A DNA stretch of 64,000 nucleotides from Rachycentron canadum (taxonomy: Eukaryota > Chordata > Actinopteri > Carangiformes > Rachycentridae). This document shows, in pieces, positions 1 to 9,642 of this stretch. Position 1 is the stretch's first letter, and every line of letters begins with the position of its first letter. A program made the position numbers and the translations under genes. The notes beneath the pieces are model-generated. The model saw only the letters and a list, made by a program, of their open reading frames with translations, ran no database searches and was not told where the DNA came from. The DNA lies in contig CM076669.1 of NCBI GenBank assembly GCA_038496675.1, positions 6,132,656 to 6,196,655 of the forward strand, written 5' to 3'.

Positions 1-597
1 AGAATCGGTCCTTTGAATCACTAGAATGCTCCATAACTGACTCTTGTCACTGTCACAATTTTGCTTGTTCACATTTTAATAGACACCAGCGAACAATATT
101 AGGATGTTCCTGTGAACCCACAACTGACAACAACACAAAACACGAGGAAACCGAGGGGAAAATACATCAGAATCAGAGCTTAGTTTGTTCATCAATCACA
201 AAAAATAACTTCAGGAAATTCATAAATTGTTTTAATTGATCATATGAAAACTAATGACCAAATATTTTCACAATCTCATTATTTCTCATGCAAAACTTCA
301 ACAATTTGTTGGTTTCAGGTTAAACTAAATAATTAAGTTTGTTTTATATCATTGTGAATTTAATATTTTGGGCTTTTTGATTTTGTCCAAGCAATTTTAT
401 TGAACTCTGAGGTTCTATAGTCAAATTATTCATTGATTAATCAAGATAATGAAAAGAATCTGTGGTTGCATCCCTTGTCTGAATGCACTCATTTTCTATA
501 ATAGTTTGACTAACACAAACACAAGCACACACATTTTTCACACTAACGCAACCACCCCCTACTCCTTTTTTATTTACCTTGCCATGACTCCCCACAG
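1..597. other. AT-rich non-coding sequence, probably intron
   Basis: I see no exon, repeat family or RNA gene in this stretch. It is AT-rich. It ends in a pyrimidine-rich tract followed by CCACAG at 592-597, which is a good splice acceptor. It is probably an intron of the UHRF1BP1-type gene whose exons follow. Confidence 0.4.
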
Positions 598-639
598 GTA
601 TGGTGTGTTCAGTACCAATACCTGCTCAAAGCAGCCAAG
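598..639 (+). CDS. Possible 42-nt small exon of the UHRF1BP1-type gene
   Basis: A strong acceptor (pyrimidine tract then CCCCACAG) and a good donor (CCAAG followed by GTAACT) bracket 42 nt. All three frames are open, so the reading frame is not decided by the sequence. The frame compatible with the next confident exon (which needs one base from its predecessor) leaves two leading bases, then reads MVCSVPIPAQSSQ and donates the final G. The phase-0 frame would read VWCVQYQYLLKAAK. I do not recognise either peptide from the BLTP3 family. The support is therefore splice-site quality, phase compatibility and position upstream of confident exons. It could equally be a chance pair of splice-like sites inside an intron. 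Confidence 0.33.
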
Positions 640-1014
640 GTAACTGCTGTGTGTTAATTCACCTGTACCTGTATCATCTGTAACTTCACGTGCATGCTTG
701 GCTCAGTGTGCGTTTTCTCCTTGTGTGAAAGGTGCGCGTTTCCTTTCAGTTTAGCTCCTGTCAAATGTAATTTCCAGACTCAGGACCTTTGCTCGACAGC
801 ATGCTCTGCAGATGCACATATAGATTCAGTGTGTTGCAATGCAAGTGATCGCATGCAGCGTGTGTGTTTGTCTCATTTAACATCTAACAGCAGCAGGCGT
901 TGGTGTGACATTCAGATCTTTCTCTCAGTGTGTGTGTCACACTTAAGAGAGGGTAAATTTGACAGTAATGGAGTAAGTGGTCCCATTATTTGCAACATTA
1001 GGCCCACAACCTTT

Positions 1015-1016
<2 letters not shown>

Positions 1017-1046
<30 letters not shown>
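1017..1046. repeat. (GT)n microsatellite
   Basis: An uninterrupted GT dinucleotide run of about 15 units is visible. It translates as an artefactual Val-Cys repeat. Confidence 0.95.
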
Positions 1047-1047
<1 letters not shown>

Positions 1048-1091
1048 AGCCAGATTCAAATTAATTGCAACTATTTGTGCAGACTATTTTA

Positions 1092-1610
1092 ACCCCTAAT
1101 CTTCCTATTCTCCTCTTGGCCTAATTTGCCCCCCCACCCCCCTTTTCCCCCTCTTCCTCATCCTCCCACCTTCCTCATCTCTCCACTGCAGCAGACTTTG
1201 CAGTTTCAGTCCAGTGATTCAAGCAATGAGAGAAACGCCAGCTTTACCCCTCTCCTCCTCCTCCTCCCCCTCCTCCTCCAATCTCACAAGAGCAATCCCT
1301 CCTCCTTCTCTTTCCTTTCTTCTTTCTCTTTCCCTCCACCTTTCCTCCTCACTCTTCCCTCTAGCTCCTACTCCATCTTCCTACTAATCCTCTGTCATTT
1401 AGCCCCCCTCCCTCTCCACCTTTCCCTCCCTTCATCTCGCTCTCTCTCTAGGCCATCTTTTCTCTCTCCTCCCTGTCTTATCACAGTCACTCAGTCCTTG
1501 GCTGCTGGCTCCCTTCCTCTCTTTCTCCCTCTCTCACCTCACCCACTTCCATCTCTTGTTTTTTTTTCCTCTCTCTCTCCATTTACCCCAGCTGCCCAGG
1601 ATTGAGATAG
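1092..1610 (+). repeat. Long polypyrimidine (CT-rich) tract
   Basis: About 500 bases of the plus strand are strongly biased to C and T, with CTCCTCCTCC-type runs, C-runs and T-runs. It is low-complexity DNA. The open frame through it (Ser/Pro/Leu/Phe-rich) follows from the composition and is not evidence of a protein. Confidence 0.85.
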
Positions 1611-2939
1611 AATATGTCTTATTATCTGAGAGCAGATGACAGGAGTGTGTGTGTTTCCTCATAAGTGTTGCTCTGTGGTATTAACCCTTTCATGACTTTC
1701 CTTCAGAGAACATTTTAAAGAGATGTGATGCACTTCCCGTGTTAAAGCTTCTTTCTATAAGTGGCCATTTTTCATGCCTTGCTAGTTTTTTTTATCACGT
1801 TGTCTCTCATCTGTTAAGAACTTGTGCCTGTAACTGTGTGCTTGCCAGCTGAATAACAATGTGCGTATGAAGTGCTAAAGTTTGTGTGAAAGGAGGGTTT
1901 CTAATTTCCTTACTCTTGAGTTTAACATCTCTCAGCCTCAACTTTCATCGCTTCATGTTTGTATATGTTTTCTCTCTTCTCTTATTTTTCACCCTTTCTG
2001 TCTCTTCTCCTAATAGAGGAATCCCATTATCACCATTTTGTGGTACTGAAAGTCAAATCAGGTCATTCAGGGGTGAAACACATCTGTCATGCCTTTCACA
2101 ATTTTTAGCACCTGAGAGCTTATTTTTGTGGAGTGTCTAATTCATAAAGGGAAGAAAAAAACGATTCAGTGGTTAAATCTTCACATTGAATCCTCAATTC
2201 TTAGGTGGGGGTTTCCACCAAACCCTCTAATCCCTAGTTCTCGGAAATAATTAAACATCACTGCAGCAAAGAACCCATGGGATTGTGTGAAATCTCAGTC
2301 TCCTTCCTTCCAGCTCACTTTTCCAGCTTTTTCAACTTCTCTCCCACTTTCCTTTCTGATATTCTATCTTCTGTCTTTTCTTCTTCATCCCACCTTTTAC
2401 TTCAGTCTTGTTTAAACCTGGTTTTAACATGCACCCTGAGTGAGCAAATTAACATAAAATCAAGTTTTAAATTCACTTAGTATGTCCTGATGATGACCTG
2501 CAAGATATTTGTATTGCATCCTTTAAGACCATTAAAATTTACAATTTCAAGAAACAGTGAAGCAGCAGTTCGAGGGTCTTTAGCCTCTGTAACATATTTC
2601 CAGGTTTATCAGCCTGGGTTATTTATTTGTCTGGCTCTAACACCAACATAACAGAACTGAGCAATTCACACAAGGACACGATTGGAAACTGTCACTGTCT
2701 ATTCTACAGTTACAGCTTCTGAATAAAAAAGCGGTTGAGGTGATTTGAACAAGAAAAATGTTTACTCTCAGAGTCAAATGATTTAAAAATGTGCCAGTGT
2801 AAAATGATCTCTCAGTTTGGGTGTACGTTAATGTCAGGTGTAAGCGTCCTTCAGCTGAATCATCTCTACCTGAATTCCACAGATGTAACACTAAGGCTCA
2901 AGCTAATGCTAACACCAGCCTCTGTATCTTCCTTCACAG

Positions 2940-3199
2940 CTGGTGGTGAGGTCAGTTCCACTTCCCATAAGGGCTTCCACGGTCCGGAGGTGCGGGCTTG
3001 CCTGGAGAGCGGGCCCTGTGCTGCTGCCCATTCCCCGCTGGCCGAACGCAACGGCTTCCTGCAGCTGCAACTGCACGGATACCAAGCGAGCTTCCTGATG
3101 TCCACGCTGCACAACCTGTCCCACTTTCTGGAGGACGACTCTGCGCCGCAGGTGCTGCCCATGGAGATCAGTGTCAGGAACACACATATAAACCTAAAG
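2940..3199 (+). CDS. UHRF1BP1/BLTP3-type protein, internal exon (C-terminal region)
   Basis: This 260-nt exon follows TTCACAG and ends CTAAAG before GTAAGA. It starts with the last two bases of a split codon and ends in phase 0. It encodes about 86 residues, including GFLQLQLHGYQASFLMSTL, HNLSHFLEDDSAPQVLP and MEISVRNTHINLK. The pattern of alternating hydrophobic strand, then an 'LPM.I.V..T.I.LK' segment running into 'DD.PR.N' in the next exon, is what I recall from the late part of UHRF1BP1 (BLTP3A) and UHRF1BP1L (BLTP3B). These are bridge-like lipid transfer proteins of the VPS13/chorein class whose repeating beta-groove domains move lipids between membranes at endosome or lysosome contacts. 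Base composition is clearly GC-richer than the flanks. The choice between the A and B paralog is uncertain; the family call is fairly firm. Confidence 0.8.
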
Positions 3200-3611
3200 G
3201 TAAGAATCTATGATTCCTCAGTCATGGGCAGCTCTGTCACTCCAGCTCCCTGTTGGGGAGATTTTCTCTTAGTTGAAGGTTGTTGTTGCAGAACACTACC
3301 TGCAACATTTCAGGAGGATATTTGTCCTATTTTTTCCATCATGTTGCAGTAATAGACCCCATCACTCGCTGCCATACAGTGCAGCAGCTTCTATACCCAA
3401 GTTAAATATTTTGAACCATGGCCTAATTGGACTTTGGATTTGAACTGAATGTTTAATGACATAGAAAGGCCTCTCTGCCTTCTCTCTGGGGTTCCTTCAT
3501 GGGTGAGTAGATTTGTAGTGGAACTGATGTGGAAACGTAGATGTGGATAATTTCTCTCTCTCAGCTCTCTCTTCACACATCAAAACTCAACATGTGCTTC
3601 ATGTCTCACAG
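3200..3611 (+). other. Intron of the UHRF1BP1-type gene
   Basis: It is bounded by the donor GTAAGA and the acceptor CATGTCTCACAG. Both neighbouring exons join in phase 0. Nothing else is recognised in it. Confidence 0.75.
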
Positions 3612-3720
3612 GATGACGGCCCCCGGGACAATCCCTCTGACTCCAAGCCATCGCCGATCACCTTACACGTGGACAGTCTCATCATACACAGAAGAGACGA
3701 CGGGTCTTTCTCTATAGGAG
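3612..3720 (+). CDS. UHRF1BP1/BLTP3-type protein, next exon
   Basis: This 109-nt exon starts in phase 0 with GATGACGGC after TCACAG and ends with one extra base before GTGACA. It encodes 36 residues beginning DDGPRDNPSD and containing PSPITLHVDSLIIHRRDDGS. The 'DD.PR.N...PSPI.LHVD.L..HR.DDGSF' pattern is the most diagnostic segment seen here for the UHRF1BP1/UHRF1BP1L family. It represents the last beta-groove strand region before a low-complexity linker. It splices directly from the exon ending at 3199 with no frame break. The alternative assignment is the paralog within the same family. Confidence 0.85.
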
Positions 3721-3876
3721 GTGACAAACGCGCACATTATCTGCTAGATATTTCCACCTCCTCTTCACCGCTGATTCACAGCAGTTATATAACATGTCCT
3801 TTTAACATGTGCTTTTAAGTCCACGCTCGGTACATCCACACCTCCAAATATGCTTCTGTTGTCTCCCTTCTCTCAG
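3721..3876 (+). other. Short intron (156 nt)
   Basis: The donor is GTGACA and the acceptor is CCCTTCTCTCAG. The upstream exon leaves one G and the downstream exon supplies TG, making a Val codon. The splice keeps the frame. Confidence 0.7.
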
Positions 3877-4034
3877 TGGACGGAGCAGCAGAGGCCAAAC
3901 CCAGGAATGAGGGCGTGCCGATTGACAGCTCTCTGAGCACGGTCCCTGAGGCTGTGGGCAGCGTCTGCCGTATACCAAAGGCTACACAGACCCAAGCCCC
4001 GCCCACCAGCCCTCCTCCATCTACCAGGGAAGAG
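3877..4034 (+). CDS. UHRF1BP1/BLTP3-type protein, Ser/Pro linker exon
   Basis: This 158-nt exon completes the split Val codon and encodes 52 full codons ending REE, followed by the donor GTGAGA, so it ends in phase 0. The peptide is linker-like, rich in Ala, Pro, Ser and Thr (for example VPIDSSLSTVPEAVGSVC and APPTSPPPSTREE). It is open through the joined frame of the three exons, and the region is GC-richer than its surroundings. In this family a short C-terminal coiled coil is expected to follow. I could not find that final exon in the downstream sequence, so the gene is incomplete as seen. The weakest candidate continuation is the short segment at 6406. Confidence 0.75.
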
Positions 4035-4650
4035 GTGAGATAAGTAAAAGGAGTAAAAAGGCACAAAATGTCACCCACTACATCTGCGGAAAATCTTGGA
4101 GGAGTAGACTTTAGTCTAATGCATGTAGTCGCACAAATGTTCGCTCCTGCTTTTCTCTTCCTCCCCAAAAAAAAAACATTTTTTGTGATGATTCTGGAGG
4201 CTGATAGAAAAAGAAAAGGATGGTATTGCCAAATTTTGGTTTTGCCAAGCTATTCCAGTTTGTTGTTTGGCTTTCATTTAATTTACAGTGGGAGTAATAT
4301 TCATCCATTTATGCAAAATACAAGTATTACATTTTCAGATGGAAAGCTGTCAGTGAACAGTTATATAATTCTGTTAAAGACCAACGAAACCTACAATCAA
4401 AGTAATTACACAGCAGTGCATAGGAGTGTTTTCCAATCTGACGCCTCTGTTAAAGGACCTTATTGTCAGTGCCTCCTCAGATTAGTCATGTGATCAATTT
4501 CTGGTCTTGAACCTCTACAATGAATATTTGGTTAGAATTACGCAGCTAAAACTACTTGGTTATAGTTGGAAAGATTGGAAAGCATTTAGAGTTGTAGAAG
4601 ACAGGAAGTGAACAGTAACCTCGTGCACTTTTTATGCCCAACCATCCTCC
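4035..4650. other. Non-coding, no feature recognised
   Basis: AT-rich sequence after the last confident exon of the UHRF1BP1-type gene. Open frames here are short with no recognisable protein. It is probably an intron. Confidence 0.4.
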
Positions 4651-5003
4651 ATGATTACTGAAACAATTAGTTGATTACTTGATTAGTTGAGAGAAAATTA
4701 TCTATTTTGATCAGGCTAATCTAAGCTTGGATTGATTTATTAATCATTTCAGTCATTATTCAAATAAAAATACCAACTGTTGCGTGGATCCAGCTACTAA
4801 AATGTGAGCATTTGATGTTTTTCTTTCATCTTCACAACAAAATATCTACACACTATCTGATCGCTGCATGTCTTTTAATGTTTTGGACTGTTACTTAAAA
4901 CCCAGACAAAACAAGCAGATGAAGGACGTCACTCTGGGCTGTGGCGTTTATTCATCATTTCACAGATGACCGAAATAATAAGCAGATTAGCCAATAAAGT
5001 AAA
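4651..5003 (+). repeat. Diverged fish dispersed repeat, copy 1
   Basis: From memory this matches a very common percomorph repeat. The recognisable landmarks are 'CAGCTACTAAAATGTGAGCA', 'TTTTGGACTGTT', 'CAGACAAAACAAGCAGATGA' and 'GACGTCACTCTGGGCTGTGG'. It carries the usual AT-rich ends with repeated 'GATTAGT'/'AATAAT' words. No coding capacity is seen. The family name is not known to me; the match is by recollection and not alignment. Confidence 0.65.
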
Positions 5004-5454
5004 GCGCTAAACCACAAAAACATGACAGGTCACATGACATAGAAACATAAACTTATGTGTTTGAACAAATGTCCAGTTTTGCATCTTAATTTATAAATCT
5101 CATAAAACAGTGACCTGATTTAGTGACCTTTTAAGGTTTATTTTGAACCTTTAGTGCGAGGCCTTCTCTCTGGAGCTTCCAGCCAAATCTCANACACAAC
5201 CATGAGTTTGGGAGAACTGAAAGCTGATGGGAAAATCCAAGAGCTACATGTGGCCCAGGACAGTTAAACTGGGTCAAAGGTTAACTGTGGAGCTTGTCAG
5301 TCATACTAAGGACTGTATTTACAGGAACACTCACATGAGAGCATCAGTGTGTCGCCTATTTTCATCCATTTACTCATCCACATGCTCAAATTGTTTGAAG
5401 ATATGTCATTTATATCACAACACAGACTTGTTGTTTTATTTCATTTTATTTATT
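5004..5454. other. Non-coding; one ambiguous base
   Basis: AT-rich sequence between two dispersed-repeat copies. Base 5193 is N. No gene is recognised. Confidence 0.4.
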
Positions 5455-5702
5455 TATGGCCAACAAATGACAAATATGAACAATTTCAGCCATTTTTCAA
5501 TCAAATATACCAAAACTTAACAGGTTCCAACCTCTGAAATATGAGGAATTTGATGCTTTTCTCTCTTATTTCACAGTAACTTGAATGTCTGAAGCCTTGA
5601 ACTATTGCAGACTCTTATATAAATCATCTTTTTTCCTGATATTTTCTATTTAGAACAAATAATCGATGGAAGAGAAAATAATTGTTAGTTGCAGCTCTAC
5701 TG
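5455..5702 (+). repeat. Diverged fish dispersed repeat, copy 2 (same family as 4651)
   Basis: Landmarks of the same family are visible: 'CAACCTCTGAAATATGAGGA', 'TTTGATGCTTTTCTC' and the terminal 'AAAATAATTGTTAGTTGCAG'. It lies in the same orientation as copy 1, with about 450 bases between them. Confidence 0.65.
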
Positions 5703-5939
5703 GGATGTAATGCGTTTTTGTAGATGGACTCAAGTGAACAGATTAGACCACATATTTGTGGTAAAATTAGCTAAATGCAAGGCTCATTTCTAGAGCTCTA
5801 GTCTATGTTCTCAAGGTCAAGGATGAATCTCCACTCTCAGGCACAGAAAAGTCCATCATTTAAGCACAACGCGGCCTTACAGACCTGGAACATAAAACAT
5901 TTAAAGAGTGACTTAACACCGTTTAGAAAAGCAGTGTTC

Positions 5940-5975
5940 AGAGGTGAAGCTGAGTTGAAACTCAGCTTCACCTCT
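5940..5975. repeat. Perfect inverted repeat (17-bp arms, 2-nt spacer)
   Basis: AGAGGTGAAGCTGAGTT is followed by GA and then its exact reverse complement AACTCAGCTTCACCTCT. All 17 pairs match. It could extrude as a cruciform or form a very stable RNA hairpin. No T-run follows, and the loop is too short for a miRNA precursor. Confidence 0.95.
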
Positions 5976-6405
5976 GATGCTCCGTGCTCTCCCTGCATCC
6001 CTGCAGTGGTTTGGTGTGGGCAGAGGTGTGCGCTCTGGAAACCACAACGACACCCAAAGGTGATGACACCTGTACATTACAGATATTACAATGACCAAAT
6101 CCCAGATAATGAATATTTTATGTTGTTGTTGGTATTATGTTGATTAACTGCCCAGATTACTGGTGTCTGTTTTTATTTTATGACTTAATTTAACTTTTTC
6201 TTAGACAAAGCCACTGTGGTCCTGACTTTTTACATCCCCATGCTCTCAGAAGTTGTGTTTTCTGCTGCAAAAAGAAACGTTTAGTGGTAGTTTATAGTAA
6301 AATATCCTCCTGAGATGATCCACTTCCACAGAAAACCCAATGGTTAATCTGCACAGTGTTTGTCCAACAAATAGTACTTTTTTAATCTTACTTTGGGTTT
6401 AACAG

Positions 6406-6459
6406 TGGCGTCAGCGCATTGAGTTTGTCTGGAGCCAGGCTGATCGAGAGGGGATGAAG
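6406..6459 (+). CDS. Weak candidate small exon (18 codons)
   Basis: An acceptor (pyrimidine-rich tract then GGTTTAACAG) precedes 54 nt that are open in phase 0 and read WRQRIEFVWSQADREGMK, followed by a mediocre donor GTGTGA. Phase 0 is what the exon ending at 4034 requires, and the segment is richer in GC and CpG than its flanks. I do not recognise the peptide. A chance open stretch of this size is common, so this is only a lead for the missing 3' end of the UHRF1BP1-type gene. Confidence 0.25.
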
Positions 6460-6466
6460 GTGTGAA

Positions 6467-6470
<4 letters not shown>

Positions 6471-6505
<35 letters not shown>
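6471..6505. repeat. (TG)n microsatellite
   Basis: TG dinucleotide run. It is complementary to the (AC)n run at 6644-6691. Confidence 0.95.
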
Positions 6506-6508
<3 letters not shown>

Positions 6509-6643
6509 TGTGCATGTTAAATGTCTAACTGTGCATTTGAGTGTGTGTGATCAAACTCAGAGGCTTCTTACATCTCCATTAGGGTCTGGGCCAAGCTCTG
6601 CTGCAGCATCTTGCCAAGAAGCTGAGACCTCCATACTCGCCAA

Positions 6644-6691
<48 letters not shown>
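6644..6691. repeat. (AC)n microsatellite
   Basis: Uninterrupted AC run of about 24 units, lying about 140 bases downstream of a TG run of opposite sense. Confidence 0.95.
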
Positions 6692-6693
<2 letters not shown>

Positions 6694-7010
6694 GCTCTCT
6701 CTCTCCCTCTAAGCCTCTGTCTCTCTTTGTTCCTCCCTCAATCTAAATCTTTGTTTTTTGTCCGAGTTTCAAATCTCTTTTTCTTCTCCTCTCTGTCTCT
6801 GTCCATCTGGTGCCCTGGATTCTCTGTCAATTCCTGTCTGGCTTTCTCTCCATCACTCACTTCTCTCCACAATCCCTCTCCTCCTCTCCAAGAGACGAAT
6901 GATCCAGGCTCCCTACTGTTGCTCTTTATCGTTTTCTCCTCCCTCTGCTTCCTATTTCGCTTTGTCTCTCTCTGTCTGTGTCAGTCCCTCTCACTCCCAT
7001 CTCATGGCAC
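6692..7010 (+). repeat. CT-rich low-complexity tract
   Basis: Pyrimidine-biased plus strand (CTCTCTCTCCCTC, CCTCTCCTCCTC and similar) directly after the (AC)n run. Its open frames are compositional. Confidence 0.75.
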
Positions 7011-9017
7011 ACTACATCTGTTATCACCACGTGGGAGCATCTTTTACCCATCATGCCTCTCGGTAAGACACCAGTGTTAGTCAACGGTGGCAAATGGGAA
7101 TTCAGGGAATCCACAGCCCTTCTGAGAACTGCTCCCCCCCAACAACCACAACCTGAAATTTATTAGTGTTGCCCAGGTCAAGTACTCTGCAGAAAGTGGA
7201 ATATAACAGTGGCGATGTCCCAGGAAAGAAAGTGATGTGCCAAAGCTTCGACCTTTGGTGACTGTGAAATGAAAACTAACACAGATATAGACATATGTAC
7301 AGACGCCTGGATGGTTTTAAGCTCTCTGTGCTGGTTGTCATACAGGGTATTTATCTGTTTTTACCTGTGAGACCTGTTAAATTCTGTGGCTGATCTGAGT
7401 CATTTACTATGAATTATTATAATTGTTTTCTGGTGTATGTTATTTGACAGTTAGCTGACGTACAGTGTTGTAAATAACCACAAACCATAAGAGGAAGTGA
7501 ACTGATGTTAGTAGAGATATATCTGATGATTTGACAAATAAGTGTCTGACTTTTTCTGACACTGTGTGAGTAGTAGCCGATTTGGTTGTCAGATCTGTCA
7601 AGGACTTGGCTGCGTGGACCTGGACTGATGAGATTTCGAAGACTGGGCCAACTCTGGTTCAGTCTCATTGCTTTAAGTTTTGGTATGTTATTAATCTGGC
7701 ATGAATGTGGCAACAGGATGTACTATATTTAGGTTGTTGTTAGGTTGAGGCAGCATGTGTGGCTGCCTGAGCAATTTGTTTTGCTGATTTTTCATCATGA
7801 CTTCTTTGACTCCAACACTAGACACAATACTTATGGTCCACCCCATAAAAGTTGAAAAACACTACACTGGGAACCTGCAACCATCGAAAGATAAATCGTA
7901 TAGATAATGCATACATACTGTTTTTACCACCATTACTATAAGCACAGCTACATGTCAGTTGGAAGCCAGTTAGCGTAGGTTTATGTTGAAGACATTGAAA
8001 CATGTGTAAACTGATTCATCCAGTAGCTTTAGAGTGACTCTTATAAGCCGTAGCTGTGGTGAAGTCATTGTCGATCACTGCTGTCGTGGGTTGTTGTGTA
8101 AAGACATAATGAAAGACGTAATTCATGCCGTTGAAGTGCTAAATCCATTACCAGGAGAGTGCTGCTGGGAACTTGTTAATTCAATCCTCTCGTGCCTATC
8201 CCCTTTGTTAGCTTCAACATACTGTAAGTGGATTTTCAACACTTCCTGTTCTGGTCATGTCGTGTTTGCCGTCGAGGAGACAAACATGTTGAAACTCAGT
8301 GGAGCCGACACAAGGCAACGTGCAGCCAGAGGATTGAGGAGAGGTGTGACGTCCAGCCTGTCACACTAATCTACAAGTCTGTGACCCCACGTAACACTAC
8401 CAGTGTTGCAGACGCACACACACACACGTGCACACACATACCAGCAGGCCCCCTGCTCTCTGATAGATGGCTGTAGTTAATGAAGCACTGCTTTTGAAGT
8501 AGATAAGATGTGGAGAGAAGAAGGCTAGAAATGCTAATGTCATTATGTGAGGGGGCAGGGGCTACGCTGGAAGCCAGTGGAGGGAAGTTATGCATGTAAG
8601 TGTGATTTTTTTTTTTTTTTTTTTTTTTCCTTTTTTTTCTTTGGTGGTTTGGACTCTTTTGAAGTCCAGTCCTGATACTTTCTGCAATGAAACTGATAGT
8701 GTTGTGAGCCTGTCATCAGTATCTCCCAGTGGATCCCAGTAAAATGTATTTATTTTATTTTATTTTGCCAAATTCTTTCTCCCTGTTATTTAGGCTACAA
8801 AGCTCACAGAATGATTGGCTACTTAGACATCTATTACAACTCCCACTGCTACTAATAATAATGTTGATGACACAAATTCATACAGTTCTGATATTGCATC
8901 TAAATATCACTTTGAAATCAATCAGTTTAATAAATTTTTCTTATTTGTTGTAGCATTTTTTCCTCCTTCCAGCAGGTTATGGTTGTCTTAGCTGCTTTAG
9001 TTGTGGAGAACGACAAC
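7011..9017. other. Non-coding; no gene recognised
   Basis: No exon with convincing splice sites or recognisable peptide. It includes a short CA-rich patch near 8417-8440 and a T-run at 8606-8628. The region around 8030-8400 is somewhat richer in CpG, but its frames have no recognisable homology. Confidence 0.4.
8606..8628. repeat. Poly-T run
   Basis: 23 consecutive T, followed by CC and a further T-run. It may be the tail of an inserted retroposon read on the other strand, but no body is recognised. Confidence 0.9.
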
Positions 9018-9310
9018 TGGCGGGGCAGTGGTTAGTGCTGCGGCCTCACAGCTCGGTTCAAACCCAATTGTGGGGTCTTTCCGTGTGGAGTGTGCATGTT
9101 CTCCCATGTTCTCCGGGTACTTCGGCACTTTTAGGTTAACTCTAAATTGCCTGTAGGCGTGAGTGTGACTGTATGTCTTCATGTTTCGGTCTGTGACAGA
9201 CTGGTGACCTGTCCAGGGTGAACGCTGCCCTTGCCCAGTGTCAGCTGGGATTGGCTCCAGCCCCCTGTGACCCTGACAGATAAGCGGTTGAGATTATGGA
9301 TGGATGGATG
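9018..9310 (+). mobile_element. tRNA-derived SINE-like element of teleost type
   Basis: The head 'GGGGCAGTGGTTAGTGCTGC' resembles a tRNA-like A-box region, and GGTTCAAACCC at 9055-9065 is a good RNA polymerase III B box. The body has the landmarks 'GTGCATGTTCTCCC', 'CTCTAAATTGCC', 'GACCTGTCCAGGGTG' and 'GGCTCCAGCCCCCTGTGACC'. The 3' end is 'AAGCGG' followed by (GGAT)n at 9297-9309. This is the widespread fish SINE-like repeat. Retroposition would depend on a LINE partner not present here. Some internal sequence is lost relative to what I recall. Confidence 0.85.
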
Positions 9311-9318
9311 TTGTCACC

Positions 9319-9341
9319 ATGTTGTTGTTGTTGTTGTTGTT
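9319..9341. repeat. (GTT)n microsatellite
   Basis: Trinucleotide run just after the SINE tail. Confidence 0.9.
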
Positions 9342-9379
9342 TGTAATATACAGTCAGAAAGAGGGCATTTGGAGGACAG

Positions 9380-9642
9380 AAGAACTTGAGTGGTCTGCAC
9401 AGAGCCCTGATTTCAGCACCTATCTAACACCTTTGCGATGAGCTGCACCACCGACTATGAGCCGTTTTCTTATCATCCAACATCAGTGTTGGCCCGCACC
9501 GATGCTCTTGTGGCTGAATGGGAACAAATCCCTACTGCCAGGCTCCAGAAACTAGAAAAGTGGAGGCAGTTACAGCAGCAGCTTAAATAGATGCTCAGCA
9601 GTCAAGTTCTAATGTCTGGCTGTCCACATACTTCTGTCATCA
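9380..9642 (+). pseudogene. 3' remnant of a Tc1-like DNA transposon (decayed transposase)
   Basis: 'GAGTGGTCTGCACAGAGCCC' and 'TGATTTCAGCACC' correspond to the 'W.AQSPDLNPIE' stretch near the catalytic aspartate of Tc1-family transposases. The following 'CAACATCAGTGT', 'GCTCTTGTGGCTGAATGG' and 'AGTGGAGGCAGTTACAGCAG' match the usual C-terminal coding segment. 'GTCCACATACTTCTGTCAT' near 9621 resembles the Tc1-like terminal inverted repeat. The frame is broken: the first frame reads EWSAQSPDFSTYLTPLR and then hits a stop near 9438. Only the 3' part is present, with no 5' repeat or upstream transposase. It is inactive. Confidence 0.8.

Larger units (their letters stand above)
640..2939 (+). other. 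Probable intron with (GT)n and a pyrimidine-rich tract
   Basis: About 2.3 kb with no recognisable exon. It contains a (GT)n run near 1017-1046 and a C/T-rich stretch at about 1092-1610. An acceptor-like site near 1190 is followed by a short open stretch, but no good donor follows it. The stretch ends with the acceptor TTCCTTCACAG at 2929-2939. Confidence 0.5.

Noticed and set aside
1192..1245. Acceptor-preceded peptide QTLQFQSSDSSNERNASF
   Set aside because: Attractive acceptor and peptide, but no usable donor follows before the CT-rich tract.
1126..1605. 159-codon open frame rich in Ser/Pro/Leu/Phe
   Set aside because: It lies entirely in a polypyrimidine tract, so the lack of stops is a composition effect. 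No domain or donor site.
5988..6060. Acceptor and donor-like pair around a Trp/Gly/Arg-rich stretch
   Set aside because: Open in two frames with no family resemblance, next to the hairpin. No support beyond weak splice-like sites.
6462..6746. 94-codon frame with Cys-Val and Thr-His repeats
   Set aside because: It spans the (TG)n and (AC)n runs; the repeat peptide is a microsatellite artefact.
8228..8476. 82-codon open frame in a CpG-richer stretch
   Set aside because: No recognisable motif or flanking splice pair. It runs into a CA repeat.
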